Shown here one piece after another: positions 1 to 8,045 of a stretch of DNA of 64,000 nt. The stretch is from NCBI GenBank assembly GCA_963205075.1, contig CAUJIU010000053.1, positions 1-64,000 of the forward strand. The letters run 5' to 3'. Position numbers and translations under genes: made by a program. Source of the DNA: Pseudomonadota bacterium (lineage in GTDB: Bacteria; Pseudomonadota; Alphaproteobacteria; Rhodobacterales; Rhodobacteraceae). How positions within the stretch are numbered: position 1 is the first letter of the stretch; each line of letters opens with the position of its first letter. The notes beneath the pieces are model-generated. The model searched no databases. It was not told the DNA's origin and saw only the letters and a list, made by a program, of their open reading frames with translations.

Positions 1-710
1 CCCACCGACCCGCCCGACAGCGTGGTCAGCGCCTCGGACTGCCCGGTTGCGTGGCCCGCGGCGGCCAGTGCCCGCGCCAGATCGGCAGGCAGAAGTTCGG
101 CAAAGCGCAATTCGCGGCAGCGCGAGCGGATGGTCGGCAACAGGCCCGCCGGCTGGTGCGAGATCAAAAGCAGCGTGCAGAGCTCTGGCGGTTCTTCCAG
201 CTCTTTCAGCAGCGCGTTGGCCGCACCCGCGGCCATGTCGTCAACACTGTCGACGATCACCACCCGGCGGCCGCCCTCGGCCGCAGACAGGTGAAAGAAC
301 CGCTTGAGATCGCGCACCCGGTCGACGGCGATGGTCTGGCTCAGCTTGTCGCCACGTTCGTTGGGGCCCCGCCGCAGCACGTGCAGGCGCGGATGCGCGT
401 CGGCGCGGATCAGGCGCATGTCCGGGTGGTCGGCGGGCAAGGCGAGCGTGGTTGGTGGCGGCGGCGCGCCAAAGAGGCCATCGCCGCTGCCCGCGACCTG
501 CGATAGCAGGAACCCGGCGATCCGGTAGGCCATGGTCGCCTTGCCCACCCCGCGCGGCCCCGTCAGAAGCCAGCCCGAATGCAACCGGTCCGAGGCGAAT
601 GCCGCCAGGAACTCGGCCTCGGCGCGGTCCTGCCCGATCAGCTCGGACGTGTCGCGCGGATGCGGGGCGCCTTCGATGCGGTCCGGCTCTGGCAGCAGCG
701 TGTCGCTCAC
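1..710 (-). CDS. holB: DNA polymerase III delta' subunit (C-terminus beyond window)
   Basis: Clamp-loader AAA+ subunit of the replicative polymerase. Translating the minus strand from the GTG at 710 gives about 236 residues before the window edge, so the C-terminal part is missing. A Walker A motif GPRGVGKA lies at about residues 51-58. The sensor-like stretch LLLISHQPAGLLPTIRSRC, followed by RELRF, is typical of HolB/DnaX proteins. The GTG start shares the bases GTGA with the stop of tmk (707-710), so the two are translationally coupled; tmk-holB is a common bacterial pairing. The start is supported by this overlap and by the lack of a nearby ATG. Confidence 0.93.
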   Translation of the reverse strand, partial: MSDTLLPEPDRIEGAPHPRDTSELIGQDRAEAEFLAAFASDRLHSGWLLTGPRGVGKATMAYRIAGFLLSQVAGSGDGLFGAPPPPTTLALPADHPDMRLIRADAHPRLHVLRRGPNERGDKLSQTIAVDRVRDLKRFFHLSAAEGGRRVVIVDSVDDMAAGAANALLKELEEPPELCTLLLISHQPAGLLPTIRSRCRELRFAELLPADLARALAAAGHATGQSEALTTLSGGSV

Positions 711-1351
711 GCCAGGTCCCCGATCCGCTCCAGCGCCAGGGCGGCCACTTCGGCGGCGACCGCCTCGGGCTCGCGCTGGCCGTCGATCAGCAGGCAGCGG
801 TCGGCATGTTCGCGCGCCAGCGCCAGAAAGCCGTGGCGCAAGGTTTCCTGAAAGCCCAGGCCGAACTCCTCGAACCGGTCCTCGCCCGACTTGCGGGCAA
901 GGCCGCGCGCCAGTGCCGCCGCCGGGTCCATGTCGATCACGAAGGTCAGGTCCGGCTCGCGCCCGATCACCATCTTGTGCAGCCGGTCGACGATGGAGCG
1001 CAGATCGCCGCGGGTGGCGCCCTGATAGATGCGGGTCGAATCCGCGAAACGGTCCGAGATGACGATGGCGCCGCGCGCCAGCGCCGGCTCGATGGTCTTT
1101 TCCAGATGGTCGCGGCGGGCGGCGGTGAACAGCAATATCTCGGTCTCGGCGGACCAGCGGCCCGGCTCGCCGGTCAGCACCAGCGCGCGGATCTCTTCGG
1201 CGCCGGGGCTGCCGCCCGGTTCGCGGGTCAGCACCACGTCACGATGTTGCTGGCGCAGCCTTTCGGCCAGCATCCGGGCCTGGGTCGACTTGCCCGAGCC
1301 GTCGATCCCCTCGAACGAGATGAACAGACCCGGCCCCATCGGCCCGGTCAC
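707..1351 (-). CDS. tmk: Thymidylate kinase
   Basis: Phosphorylates dTMP to dTDP in the cytoplasm. The 214-residue length is normal for the family. The P-loop is at residues 15-23 (GIDGSGKST), the TREPGG substrate loop follows near residue 42, and the DRFADSTRIYQG segment matches the dTMP-binding DR region. The start is a GTG at 1351 that overlaps the carboxypeptidase stop by four bases (GTGA); an in-frame ATG at 1339 is the alternative. The gene sits in a minus-strand operon between the carboxypeptidase and holB. Confidence 0.96.
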   Translation of the reverse strand: MTGPMGPGLFISFEGIDGSGKSTQARMLAERLRQQHRDVVLTREPGGSPGAEEIRALVLTGEPGRWSAETEILLFTAARRDHLEKTIEPALARGAIVISDRFADSTRIYQGATRGDLRSIVDRLHKMVIGREPDLTFVIDMDPAAALARGLARKSGEDRFEEFGLGFQETLRHGFLALAREHADRCLLIDGQREPEAVAAEVAALALERIGDLA

Positions 1352-2544
1352 GCGGGCGCGGCGGTGTCGGCGGTGTCGGCCGGGGCGACCTTGCCCAGAA
1401 GCAGGCCCGCCGCCGTCCGCAGTTTGACCAGGATGCCGCCGCGCGCCACCGACCGGTCGGCGACCAGATCGACGCGAGTTTCCGGCAGGCCCTCGGCGGT
1501 GACCACCAGTTCGGCCAGCCGCTGGCCCTGGGCGATCGGGGCCTCGATCGGCCCGGTATAGCGGATTTCGGCGGTGACGCTGCCGGTGACCGAAACCGGC
1601 AGCAGCAGGCTCAGGTTCTCGGCCACCGTCAGCCCTACCGCATCTTCCGCCCCCATCCAGACCGGAGCCTGCGCGATCTGGGTGCCCGAGGTGGCGACCT
1701 CGCGCAGCGCGAATTGCCGGAACGCCCAGGTCAGGATGCGCTCGCCTTCCTCGGCCCTCTCGGCCTGGCTCGACAGGCCCGAGACCACGAAGATCACCCG
1801 CCGGTCGCCCTGCTTGGCCGAGCCGACCAGCCCAGACCCGGCCTCGGAGGTGTGCCCGGTCTTCAGGCCATCGGCGCCGATGCCCAGCCCCAGGATCGGG
1901 TTGCGGTTCTGGGTGTTGGCGGGCACCCGCCCGTCATAGAGGAATTCCTGCTCGGAGAAGATCGGGTAGAAGGTCGGATAGTCGCGGATGATGTGGTCGG
2001 CCAGGATGCCCAGATCATGCATCGACATCACGTGACCCTCGGCAGGCCAGCCGTTGGAATTGACGAAATGCGAGTTGGTCAGCCCCAGTTGCTGCGCCCG
2101 CGCGTTCATCAGCCGCGCAAATCCCGCCTCGGTCCCGTCGGGTGACAGCGCCTCGGCCATCACCGCGCTGGCATCGTTGCCCGACAGCACGATGATACCG
2201 CGCAGCAATTCCTCGACCGTCGGCCGGTCGCGCGGATCGAGGAACATCGACGAGCCGCCATAGGCGGCGGCGTGCTCCGAGACCGGCAGCGTCTCGTCAA
2301 TGCGCAACTGCCCGTTGGCGACCGCCTCGAAGGCCATGTAGATGGTCATCAGCTTGGACATCGAGGCCGGCGGCAGCGGCTCGTCGGCGTTCTTGGCCAT
2401 CAGCACGGTCTGCGTCGTCTGGTCATAGACCCAGGCCGCGCGGGCGCGGGTCTCGAAGGATTGTGCGGCCAGCGTTGCCGCCCAGCCGATCAGCAAAGCC
2501 ACGGGCAGGGCCAGTCTGGCCAGTCTTGTCAGGTTGACGCTCAC
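1348..2544 (-). CDS. D-alanyl-D-alanine carboxypeptidase (penicillin-binding protein, S11 family)
   Basis: Trims the terminal D-Ala from peptidoglycan stem peptides in the periplasm. The 398-residue protein has an N-terminal signal segment ending near residue 28. The three serine-acyltransferase motifs are present: SxxK at 61-64 (SMSK), SGN at 121-123 and KTG at 228-230. A C-terminal beta-rich PBP5-type domain follows. The start is a GTG at 2544 with a GGAGGAG ribosome site about ten bases upstream. It lies 17 bases after the SPOR lipoprotein gene and overlaps tmk by four bases, so all four genes probably share a transcript. DacA/DacF class; the exact paralogue cannot be fixed from sequence alone. 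Confidence 0.93.
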   Translation of the reverse strand: MSVNLTRLARLALPVALLIGWAATLAAQSFETRARAAWVYDQTTQTVLMAKNADEPLPPASMSKLMTIYMAFEAVANGQLRIDETLPVSEHAAAYGGSSMFLDPRDRPTVEELLRGIIVLSGNDASAVMAEALSPDGTEAGFARLMNARAQQLGLTNSHFVNSNGWPAEGHVMSMHDLGILADHIIRDYPTFYPIFSEQEFLYDGRVPANTQNRNPILGLGIGADGLKTGHTSEAGSGLVGSAKQGDRRVIFVVSGLSSQAERAEEGERILTWAFRQFALREVATSGTQIAQAPVWMGAEDAVGLTVAENLSLLLPVSVTGSVTAEIRYTGPIEAPIAQGQRLAELVVTAEGLPETRVDLVADRSVARGGILVKLRTAAGLLLGKVAPADTADTAAPA

Positions 2545-2561
2545 GGGGCGCGCTCCTCCCG

Positions 2562-3401
2562 TCAGTTGGTGACAAAATAGGCGTCGGCGAAGCCCTGCGC
2601 CTTGACCTGGGTCAGCAGGGCCGCGCGCTCTTCGGCGGTTTGCGCCGGACCAACCAGCACCCGCCAGAACTTCCGGCCCTGGCTTTCCTGTTCCAGCACC
2701 GTGGGCTGCAGCCCGATGCCCCGCAGCTGTTCGGCCGTGCGGTTGGCATTGGCCTCGACCGAAAAGATGCCCAGCTGGATGAAGGGTTTCTCCAGCGCCG
2801 AGGCGCCGGCCGAAACCGATGCAACCGGGGCGGTCGCGGCCTCGGCATTGGCGATGGCGGCCGCGGCGCCGCTGGCGACCGGGTCGATCGGGGTGGTCTG
2901 GATCTCGCCCGGGGCATCGAAATCGGTGACGGCGGCGGTGGTCTGGGGCGCGGGCGCCTCCTCGCGGCGCAGCGCGGTGACGTTGAGCGTGGCCGGAGCG
3001 CCCGCCAGCATGCCGAGCGCATCGGCGGCGTCCGACGAAACCTGAAGGATCGGGCCGGGATTGTCGCGTTCGCGCCGGAACAGCGCGCCGATCACGAAAC
3101 GGCCATTGGCCTCGTTGCGGATGATGACCCGCTCGGGGTCCTGCACATCGGGATGCGCGACCCAGACCCCGCCCAGCGAGGGGCGGCCATCCCAGAGGCC
3201 CTGGTCGGTCACCTGGAACACCTGCGGCGCCTCGACATCCCGCTCGACCAGCTCGACGCTGCGCGCCGCGGTATCGGTGCCGCCGCCCGGGTTGGCGCGA
3301 AAGGGGTTGTTGGCCTCGTCACAGCCGGCAAGCGCCAGCGGCAGCGCAATCAACGCGGCCAGGCCGCCGGTCCGAAAAGCTGATCTTGCTGCGCCTGTCA
3401 T
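2562..3401 (-). CDS. SPOR-domain lipoprotein
   Basis: A 279-residue envelope protein. The start chosen is the ATG at 3401, because it places a lipoprotein signal directly at the N-terminus: two arginines, a hydrophobic run and the lipobox LALAGC with Cys27. The central part is rich in Ala, Pro and Thr and probably disordered. The last 75 or so residues form a SPOR domain (from EKPFIQLGIFS to AYFVTN), a fold that binds denuded glycan strands at the division septum. Its position just before a carboxypeptidase gene supports a role in cell-wall remodelling. A longer reading frame upstream to 3485 lacks a signal peptide and is unlikely. Confidence 0.88.
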   Translation of the reverse strand: MTGAARSAFRTGGLAALIALPLALAGCDEANNPFRANPGGGTDTAARSVELVERDVEAPQVFQVTDQGLWDGRPSLGGVWVAHPDVQDPERVIIRNEANGRFVIGALFRRERDNPGPILQVSSDAADALGMLAGAPATLNVTALRREEAPAPQTTAAVTDFDAPGEIQTTPIDPVASGAAAAIANAEAATAPVASVSAGASALEKPFIQLGIFSVEANANRTAEQLRGIGLQPTVLEQESQGRKFWRVLVGPAQTAEERAALLTQVKAQGFADAYFVTN

Positions 3402-3587
3402 TGAGTGCCTCTGACCTCTTGTCCACATGCGGCGTTCGGCCGTTTCCCGACCGTATGAGTGCCCGCCGGGGCAAGATAGCGCCACAACGGCACCATTGAA
3501 AGGCCCCAGGGCCCGCCATCGGCCGTTTTCCCCGGCGCCGGTAGGGGCTTACCGAATCGCCCGACCGGCCTTAAGTCAGGCCCGCAC

Positions 3588-3677
3588 GGAGGAGTGGCAG
3601 AGTGGTCGATTGCGACGGTCTTGAAAACCGTTGAACGTGAAAGCGTTCCGTGGGTTCGAATCCCACCTCCTCCGCCA
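3588..3677 (+). tRNA. tRNA-Ser (anticodon TGA)
   Basis: A 90-base type II tRNA. The acceptor arms GGAGGAG (3588-3594) and CTCCTCC (3667-3673) pair, followed by G and an encoded CCA at 3675-3677. The anticodon stem ACGGT/ACCGT encloses the loop CTTGAAA, giving anticodon TGA. A long variable arm (AACGTGAAAGCGTT region) is as expected for tRNA-Ser. The T arm contains GGGTTCGAATCCC. It stands alone between the SPOR lipoprotein and the RuBisCO-like gene; no integrase lies next to it. Confidence 0.97.
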
Positions 3678-3764
3678 CCCGAACGCCCCGGACGGCGGAA
3701 CATGGCGTAGTTGCGCTCCTCGGGATGCTGCCCTGGGATTGCGGATGGCCGGGCCGGGGCGCGT

Positions 3765-4883
3765 TCAGTCGCGTGGCGTGACCCGGCGGCGCAGGTCGGC
3801 GATCACTTCGCCCATGGCGTCGCCGTGCCGCAGCAGGCTGCCGCCCAAGAGGAACATGGTGTCCGGACCGTACATCGCCACCATCTCGTCGGCCCGCTCC
3901 GGCGTCATGCCGCCGCCCGGGCCGGGCATCATCGGCGGGCCGATCCCGCCTGGATCCTGACAGGCACGGGCGATCTCGGTGCATTCCTGCGCGGAAAACC
4001 CGAACCGCCCGCCCACATTGGGAAATACCGAGATGTCGGCCCCGGCGAGCCGTTGCAGGGTGCCGAACATCATCGCATGGGTAAACCCGGTATCGCCTGA
4101 CAGCACATAGGGGCCCAGAAAGCTGGGATGGGTCATGATCGGCAGGCCGAGCGTCTTGTCCCGCGCCAGCCGGTTGACCAGATCGAAGCCGAACAGCCCC
4201 GGCATCACCAAAAGCCCGTCCACCCCCGCCGCCCTGGCATGGGCCGCGTGGCCGTCAAGGTCGGCCGAATGTCCGGCCAGTCCGGCGAAGTAGAGGCAGG
4301 CATTGCCGGTTTCGGCATTGGCGCGCGCCACGGCGGCGGTGATCCGGTCCACCCGCTCGCGGAACGGCGCGCAGGGCTGGTCGCTCAGCCCGTGATCTTC
4401 CTTGACGATATGGGCGCCGCTCCGGGCGCAAATATAGGCGATCTCGGCCAGACGTTCGGCGCTGGAGCCCTGGGGTTTCAGGACCGGCGCGATCAGCGGC
4501 CCGGCGGGCGTGCGCGCCAGACGGCGCAGCCCGGCAATGCCGAAGCGTGGGCCGGCAAACACCTCTGCCAGCGGTCCAAGCTCAAGGCCGGTGACCTTGA
4601 TCCCCTTCTGGATGCTCGAATTGCCGAAGATCACGTTCAGCAATTGCGGCAGTTCGGCGCCACAGCTTTCCGGCGAATAGCTGATGGTCGCGCGAAAGCA
4701 CCCCTCGCCCTCGCGGCCCAGATCCTCGACCCGGCCCAGGATGACATCCTCGATGAAGCCGCGCGGAACCACCTCGCGCGGGATCTCGACCGTCTGTTCC
4801 AGCGCGATGCCCTGCGCCCGCAGCATGGCCGCCGCGCGGTCCGGCGCGAAGATGCGGTAGGTGACGCGGAAGCGGTCGGTCAT
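3765..4883 (-). CDS. RuBisCO-like protein (form IV RLP)
   Basis: A 372-residue RuBisCO superfamily protein, shorter than true large subunits (about 460-475). The barrel contains LKPQG (Lys136), matching the first active-site lysine region, and IVKEDHGL (Lys161, Asp163), matching the carbamylated-lysine loop. The Glu of the usual K-D-D-E is His164, the second lysine of KPK is Gln, and the loop-6 region reads GGRFGFS with no lysine. It is therefore not a CO2-fixing enzyme. Known RLPs are enolases, isomerases (methylthioribulose-1-phosphate) or decarboxylases (3-oxo-isoapionate-4-phosphate, OiaX). It directly follows the transketolase subunit genes (stop-to-start overlap 4880-4883) and is the last gene of that operon. 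Neighbouring MtnK and MtnA homologues suggest a 5-modified pentulose phosphate as substrate; this is inference. Confidence 0.88.
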   Translation of the reverse strand: MTDRFRVTYRIFAPDRAAAMLRAQGIALEQTVEIPREVVPRGFIEDVILGRVEDLGREGEGCFRATISYSPESCGAELPQLLNVIFGNSSIQKGIKVTGLELGPLAEVFAGPRFGIAGLRRLARTPAGPLIAPVLKPQGSSAERLAEIAYICARSGAHIVKEDHGLSDQPCAPFRERVDRITAAVARANAETGNACLYFAGLAGHSADLDGHAAHARAAGVDGLLVMPGLFGFDLVNRLARDKTLGLPIMTHPSFLGPYVLSGDTGFTHAMMFGTLQRLAGADISVFPNVGGRFGFSAQECTEIARACQDPGGIGPPMMPGPGGGMTPERADEMVAMYGPDTMFLLGGSLLRHGDAMGEVIADLRRRVTPRD

Positions 4884-5884
4884 AGCCCCTCGGCCTTGGC
4901 GGCGGAATGCACCGCCTCGATCCGCGCGGCGGACAGGTCCGCTTCGGAAATGCCGAATTCGGCGCCCAGCAGCCGCTCGACCCCGCGCACCAGCGCCATG
5001 GCGTCCAGACCGTAGTATTTCATCAGGTAGGGCCGCGAGCCGCCATGGGCATAGCTGTCCTTCAGCCCCAGCCTGATCAGCCGCTTGCCGACCCCGGCAT
5101 CGGCCATGATCTCGGCCAGCAGCGACCCGATCCCGCCTTCGGTGACGTGGTTTTCCAGCGTCACCACCCCGGCGCGCACCGACTGGACATGGTCCAGCAT
5201 CGCCGCCGCATCGAACGGCTTGATGGTGTTCAGATGCAGGTGGCGGACCGACACGCCGGCCGCCTCAAGGGCGGTCCGCGCACGCAGGGCCTCTTCGGTG
5301 GTGATGCCCGAGGTCACGATCAGCACATCCTCGCCCAGCGCCAGTTCGCGCATCTGCCCGACCACGATCGGCGTGTGGAACAGCCGCGGCACCGAGCCGC
5401 GCAGCACCCGGGAATAGACCGGGCCGTCGATGCTGTCGGCGGCCTCGCAGATGCTTTCGACCTCGGTGGCGTCGCCGGTCTCGAGGATCGTCATGTTCGG
5501 GATTGACCGCATCACCGCGATGTCCTCGATCGCCTGATGGGTCATGCCACCCGGCGTGGTGATGCCCGGCAGGAACCCCATCAGCCGCACCTTGCGGCGC
5601 GGATAGGCGATGGAGGCCATCAGCTGGTCATAGGGCCGCCGGTAGAGGAACACGCCAAAGCTGTGCACGAAGGGCCGATACCCCGCCAGCCCCAGGCCGC
5701 CGGCGAAGGACAGCATGTTCTGTTCGGCCATGCCCAGGCTGAGGAACTGGTCGGGGTGCTGGTCGCGGAACTTGTCGATCTCGCACGAACTGGTGAGGTC
5801 GGCGGACAGGCAGAGCACATCGGGATTGGCGAGCGCATGTTTCTCGAAAGCCCGTTCGTAGGGGCGGTTGACCATTTCGACCAT
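4880..5884 (-). CDS. Transketolase, C-terminal subunit (split enzyme)
   Basis: 334 residues carrying the pyrimidine-binding and C-terminal domains of a thiamine-diphosphate transketolase. The catalytic glutamate lies in SLGMAEQN (Glu54), which activates the cofactor aminopyrimidine. The substrate-binding His is in GGMTHQAIED. Start ATG at 5884 has a GGAGG site just upstream, overlapping the end region of the partner gene (stop at 5896). It is encoded immediately after the N-terminal subunit and before the RLP gene. Two-subunit transketolases of this kind are known for unusual sugars (apulose-4-phosphate, sulfofructose). The exact donor sugar here is not known. Confidence 0.9.
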   Translation of the reverse strand: MVEMVNRPYERAFEKHALANPDVLCLSADLTSSCEIDKFRDQHPDQFLSLGMAEQNMLSFAGGLGLAGYRPFVHSFGVFLYRRPYDQLMASIAYPRRKVRLMGFLPGITTPGGMTHQAIEDIAVMRSIPNMTILETGDATEVESICEAADSIDGPVYSRVLRGSVPRLFHTPIVVGQMRELALGEDVLIVTSGITTEEALRARTALEAAGVSVRHLHLNTIKPFDAAAMLDHVQSVRAGVVTLENHVTEGGIGSLLAEIMADAGVGKRLIRLGLKDSYAHGGSRPYLMKYYGLDAMALVRGVERLLGAEFGISEADLSAARIEAVHSAAKAEGL

Positions 5885-5895
5885 GTCGCGGCCTC

Positions 5896-6831
5896 CTAAT
5901 AGGTCACGGGCGGCACGCCCAGCGATGCGGCGATGTCGCGGTTCATGTCGGCGCGCTCTTTCTCGGACTTGAAGCGCACGTAGTGCAGACGCGGGAACCG
6001 CGCTTCCAGTGCGGGCATGCCCCGGAACGGGCTGGTATTTGCGAGGATGATCAGCGGCTTGCCCGGATGCGGCGTCCTGACCGCCGCGCGCATGGCATCG
6101 AGGTCGTGGCCATCCACCCAGACCGCGACGCCGCCGAAGGCGGTGATCTTTTCGGCGATGTCGCCCACTTCCATCACCGAGTCCATCGCGCCGTCGCATT
6201 GCTGGCGGTTCACGTCCATGATCGCATGAAGGCTGTCGATCCCGTGATGCGACGCGGCGGCGATTGCCTCCCAGGTCTGGCCCTCCTGCACCTCGCCGTC
6301 GGACATGTAGACCCAGGTGCGTCCGGTGTCGCCGCGCCGCCTGCGGCCCCAGGCAAGGCCGGCGGCGGTGGAAAACCCGATGCCGAGGGTGCCGTTATGC
6401 ACCTCCATGCCGGGCGAATGTTCGGCGCCGATCATCTCGACGCTGGAGCCGTCCTGGTTGAACATCTCCAGACCCTCGGGCGCCATGCGGCCGACCTCGA
6501 TCAGGGTGGCATAGGCGACCAGCGCATAATGCGCCGGCGCGATGAACAGCCGGTCGAATTGCGGTTCTGCCGGGCCGTTGTAGCCGGCGCCGGTATGATA
6601 GTCGGGATTGGTCGCCGACGGCACGCCGGCGAACGGCTTGGGGATCATCGGCAGCGTCGGCGCGCCCAGGTTCAGCTCTTCGTTATAGAGCCAGGCCAGC
6701 TGCTCGGCGGCCGAGCAGGCCTGGCTGAGATAGCCGCCATTGTTGCGGATCGAATGCTCGAACACCCGGCAGCGGATGCCATGCGCCACCTCCTCGGTGC
6801 TGCGGGCGTTGCGGCGGTCACTGTCGAGCAT
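5896..6831 (-). CDS. Transketolase, N-terminal (diphosphate-binding) subunit
   Basis: 311 residues forming the PP domain of a split transketolase. The thiamine-diphosphate motif reads SDGEVQEG (177-184), with Asn208 in VNRQQ about 30 residues on; the usual first Gly is Ser. The conserved SGHPG of transketolases is replaced by NNGGYL (30-35), so one active-site His is missing. His101 (APAHYAL) and His138 (AEHSPG) are kept. The start at 6831 has an AGGAGG site and is the first gene of a three-gene operon with the C-terminal subunit and the RLP. An inverted repeat 32 bases upstream matches one at the mtnK promoter, suggesting shared control. The altered His suggests a non-standard donor, which is inference. 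Confidence 0.88.
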   Translation of the reverse strand: MLDSDRRNARSTEEVAHGIRCRVFEHSIRNNGGYLSQACSAAEQLAWLYNEELNLGAPTLPMIPKPFAGVPSATNPDYHTGAGYNGPAEPQFDRLFIAPAHYALVAYATLIEVGRMAPEGLEMFNQDGSSVEMIGAEHSPGMEVHNGTLGIGFSTAAGLAWGRRRRGDTGRTWVYMSDGEVQEGQTWEAIAAASHHGIDSLHAIMDVNRQQCDGAMDSVMEVGDIAEKITAFGGVAVWVDGHDLDAMRAAVRTPHPGKPLIILANTSPFRGMPALEARFPRLHYVRFKSEKERADMNRDIAASLGVPPVTY

Positions 6832-6862
6832 GAACTATCCTCCTGCCGAGAGTTTGGCATAA

Positions 6863-6877
6863 GTCAAATACTTTGAC
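6863..6877. promoter_or_regulatory. Putative SorC-family operator ahead of the transketolase-RLP operon
   Basis: Perfect inverted repeat GTCAAA-TAC-TTTGAC, 32 bases upstream of the transketolase start. The surrounding AAGTCAA-N5-TTGACAATTG (6861-6882) recurs with a 6-base spacer at 10642-10664 in the mtnK/importer divergent region. The SorC-type regulator encoded at 15120-16094 is the natural candidate to bind both. Confidence 0.68.
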
Positions 6878-6898
6878 AATTGTAAAGGATCAAACGGC

Positions 6899-6941
6899 GC
6901 GCCGACGGCGCGGGGGGATGCGGGGGGATTGCGCCCCCCGC
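6899..6941 (-). terminator. Tandem GC-rich hairpins after the sugar importer operon
   Basis: Just past the stop of the binding-protein gene (6950), read on the minus strand, an 8-bp perfect stem (6920-6927 with 6934-6941, 6-base loop) is followed by a 5-bp stem (6899-6903 with 6907-6911). The second stem is followed by GTTTG only, so a long T tract is lacking. They probably separate the importer transcript from the transketolase-RLP promoter. Confidence 0.55.
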
Positions 6942-6949
6942 AAGTCGTA

Positions 6950-8005
6950 TCAGTTGCGCGCCGGCAGCGGCATCCAGTCGGGAACGGCCACATCGGCATG
7001 GGCGAACTGCGGCATTTTCGCCGACAGGGTTTCCATGTTGGTGATGTCATTGTCGTTCAGGAACGCCTGGGTGATCAGGGTCGGCGGCACGATGACCGAC
7101 GCCCCCGGATCCTCGCCCGCCAGCAACATCGCCAGCGCGCGCACGCTCACCTCGCCGACCACGGCGGGGTTGGTGGCCACGGTCGCGGCCCATGCGCTGT
7201 CCGGTTCGCGCATGGCCGAGATGTCGGCGGTCGACACGTCGGCGGAGTAGATGTCGATGTCCTGGCTCAGCCCGGCCTCGTCCACGGCAATCTTCACGCC
7301 CTTGGCGAATTCGTCATAGGGGGCAAAAATGACCGTGATGTTCGGGTTGGCCTGCAGGACCGAGCGGGCCTGGTTGGCGACCGAGTTGGCGATCGGGTTG
7401 TCGAGAGTTCCGAACACCGCCACTTCCTCGATGCCGGGGTTTTCGGCGCGCACGTCCTGCCAGGCCTGGTCGCGACGATCCAGCGGCGCGATGCCGGGCA
7501 CGTAGACATAGCCCGCCGCCCAGGTGTCGCCGTTGTCGGCAATCGCCTGCTCCAGCGCCAGTTTGCCCAGCAGGTAGTCCGACTGCTCGATCTGCGGAAT
7601 TGCCGGGTTCTCGACGTTCACGTCAAAGGCCACGACCTTGATCCCGGCATCGATGGCGCGCTGGGCGGCCTCTTGCATGGATTCGGTCAGCCCGTGCTGG
7701 ATGATGATGCCGTCCACGCCCAGGGCAATGGCCTGATCGACCATGTCGGCCTGAAGGGCGGCATCCTGCCGGCTGTCGAACACCCGCAGATCGACACCAA
7801 GTGCCGCCGCCTGCGCCTCGACACCGGCCAGAGAGGCCTGGAAGAAGTCGCCGGTGGACAGGTAGCGCACCAGCGCGATCTGCACCTCGCCGGGATTGTC
7901 GAACGGGGCGGGCATGTCCGCCGCCAGCGCCGCGCTGGTCAGCGCGGTGCCCGAAAGCAGCGCCGCCCCCGCCAGTTTGATGATTTCGCGTCGAAATAGT
8001 TTCAT
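6950..8005 (-). CDS. Sugar ABC transporter periplasmic binding protein (RbsB/RhaS type)
   Basis: 351-residue type I periplasmic binding protein of the ribose/AI-2/rhamnose class. It starts MKLFRREIIKLAG at the ATG at 8005, which has GGGAGG upstream, and has a signal peptide ending near ALAAD (about residue 29). The two-lobe fold is visible from repeated Rossmann-like segments (VQIALVRYLSTGDF; GVDGIIIQHG; IKVVAFDV). It is the last gene of the importer operon 10598-6950 (ATPase, permease, binding protein). Given the adjacent kinase and isomerase, the ligand is probably a free 5-modified ribose such as 5-methylthioribose or 5-deoxyribose (inference). Confidence 0.9.
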   Translation of the reverse strand: MKLFRREIIKLAGAALLSGTALTSAALAADMPAPFDNPGEVQIALVRYLSTGDFFQASLAGVEAQAAALGVDLRVFDSRQDAALQADMVDQAIALGVDGIIIQHGLTESMQEAAQRAIDAGIKVVAFDVNVENPAIPQIEQSDYLLGKLALEQAIADNGDTWAAGYVYVPGIAPLDRRDQAWQDVRAENPGIEEVAVFGTLDNPIANSVANQARSVLQANPNITVIFAPYDEFAKGVKIAVDEAGLSQDIDIYSADVSTADISAMREPDSAWAATVATNPAVVGEVSVRALAMLLAGEDPGASVIVPPTLITQAFLNDNDITNMETLSAKMPQFAHADVAVPDWMPLPARN

Positions 8006-8045
8006 GGTTATCCTCCCATATGTAGCAAAATGCGGTTGCCCGCGG

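Noticed and set aside
3588-3677. tRNA gene as integration site of a mobile element
   Set aside because: No integrase, direct repeat of the tRNA 3' end or foreign-looking composition was seen on either side.
3765-4883. True RuBisCO for carbon fixation
   Set aside because: The protein is about 100 residues too short and several catalytic residues (loop-6 lysine, Glu of the metal loop) are replaced; no Calvin-cycle genes nearby.
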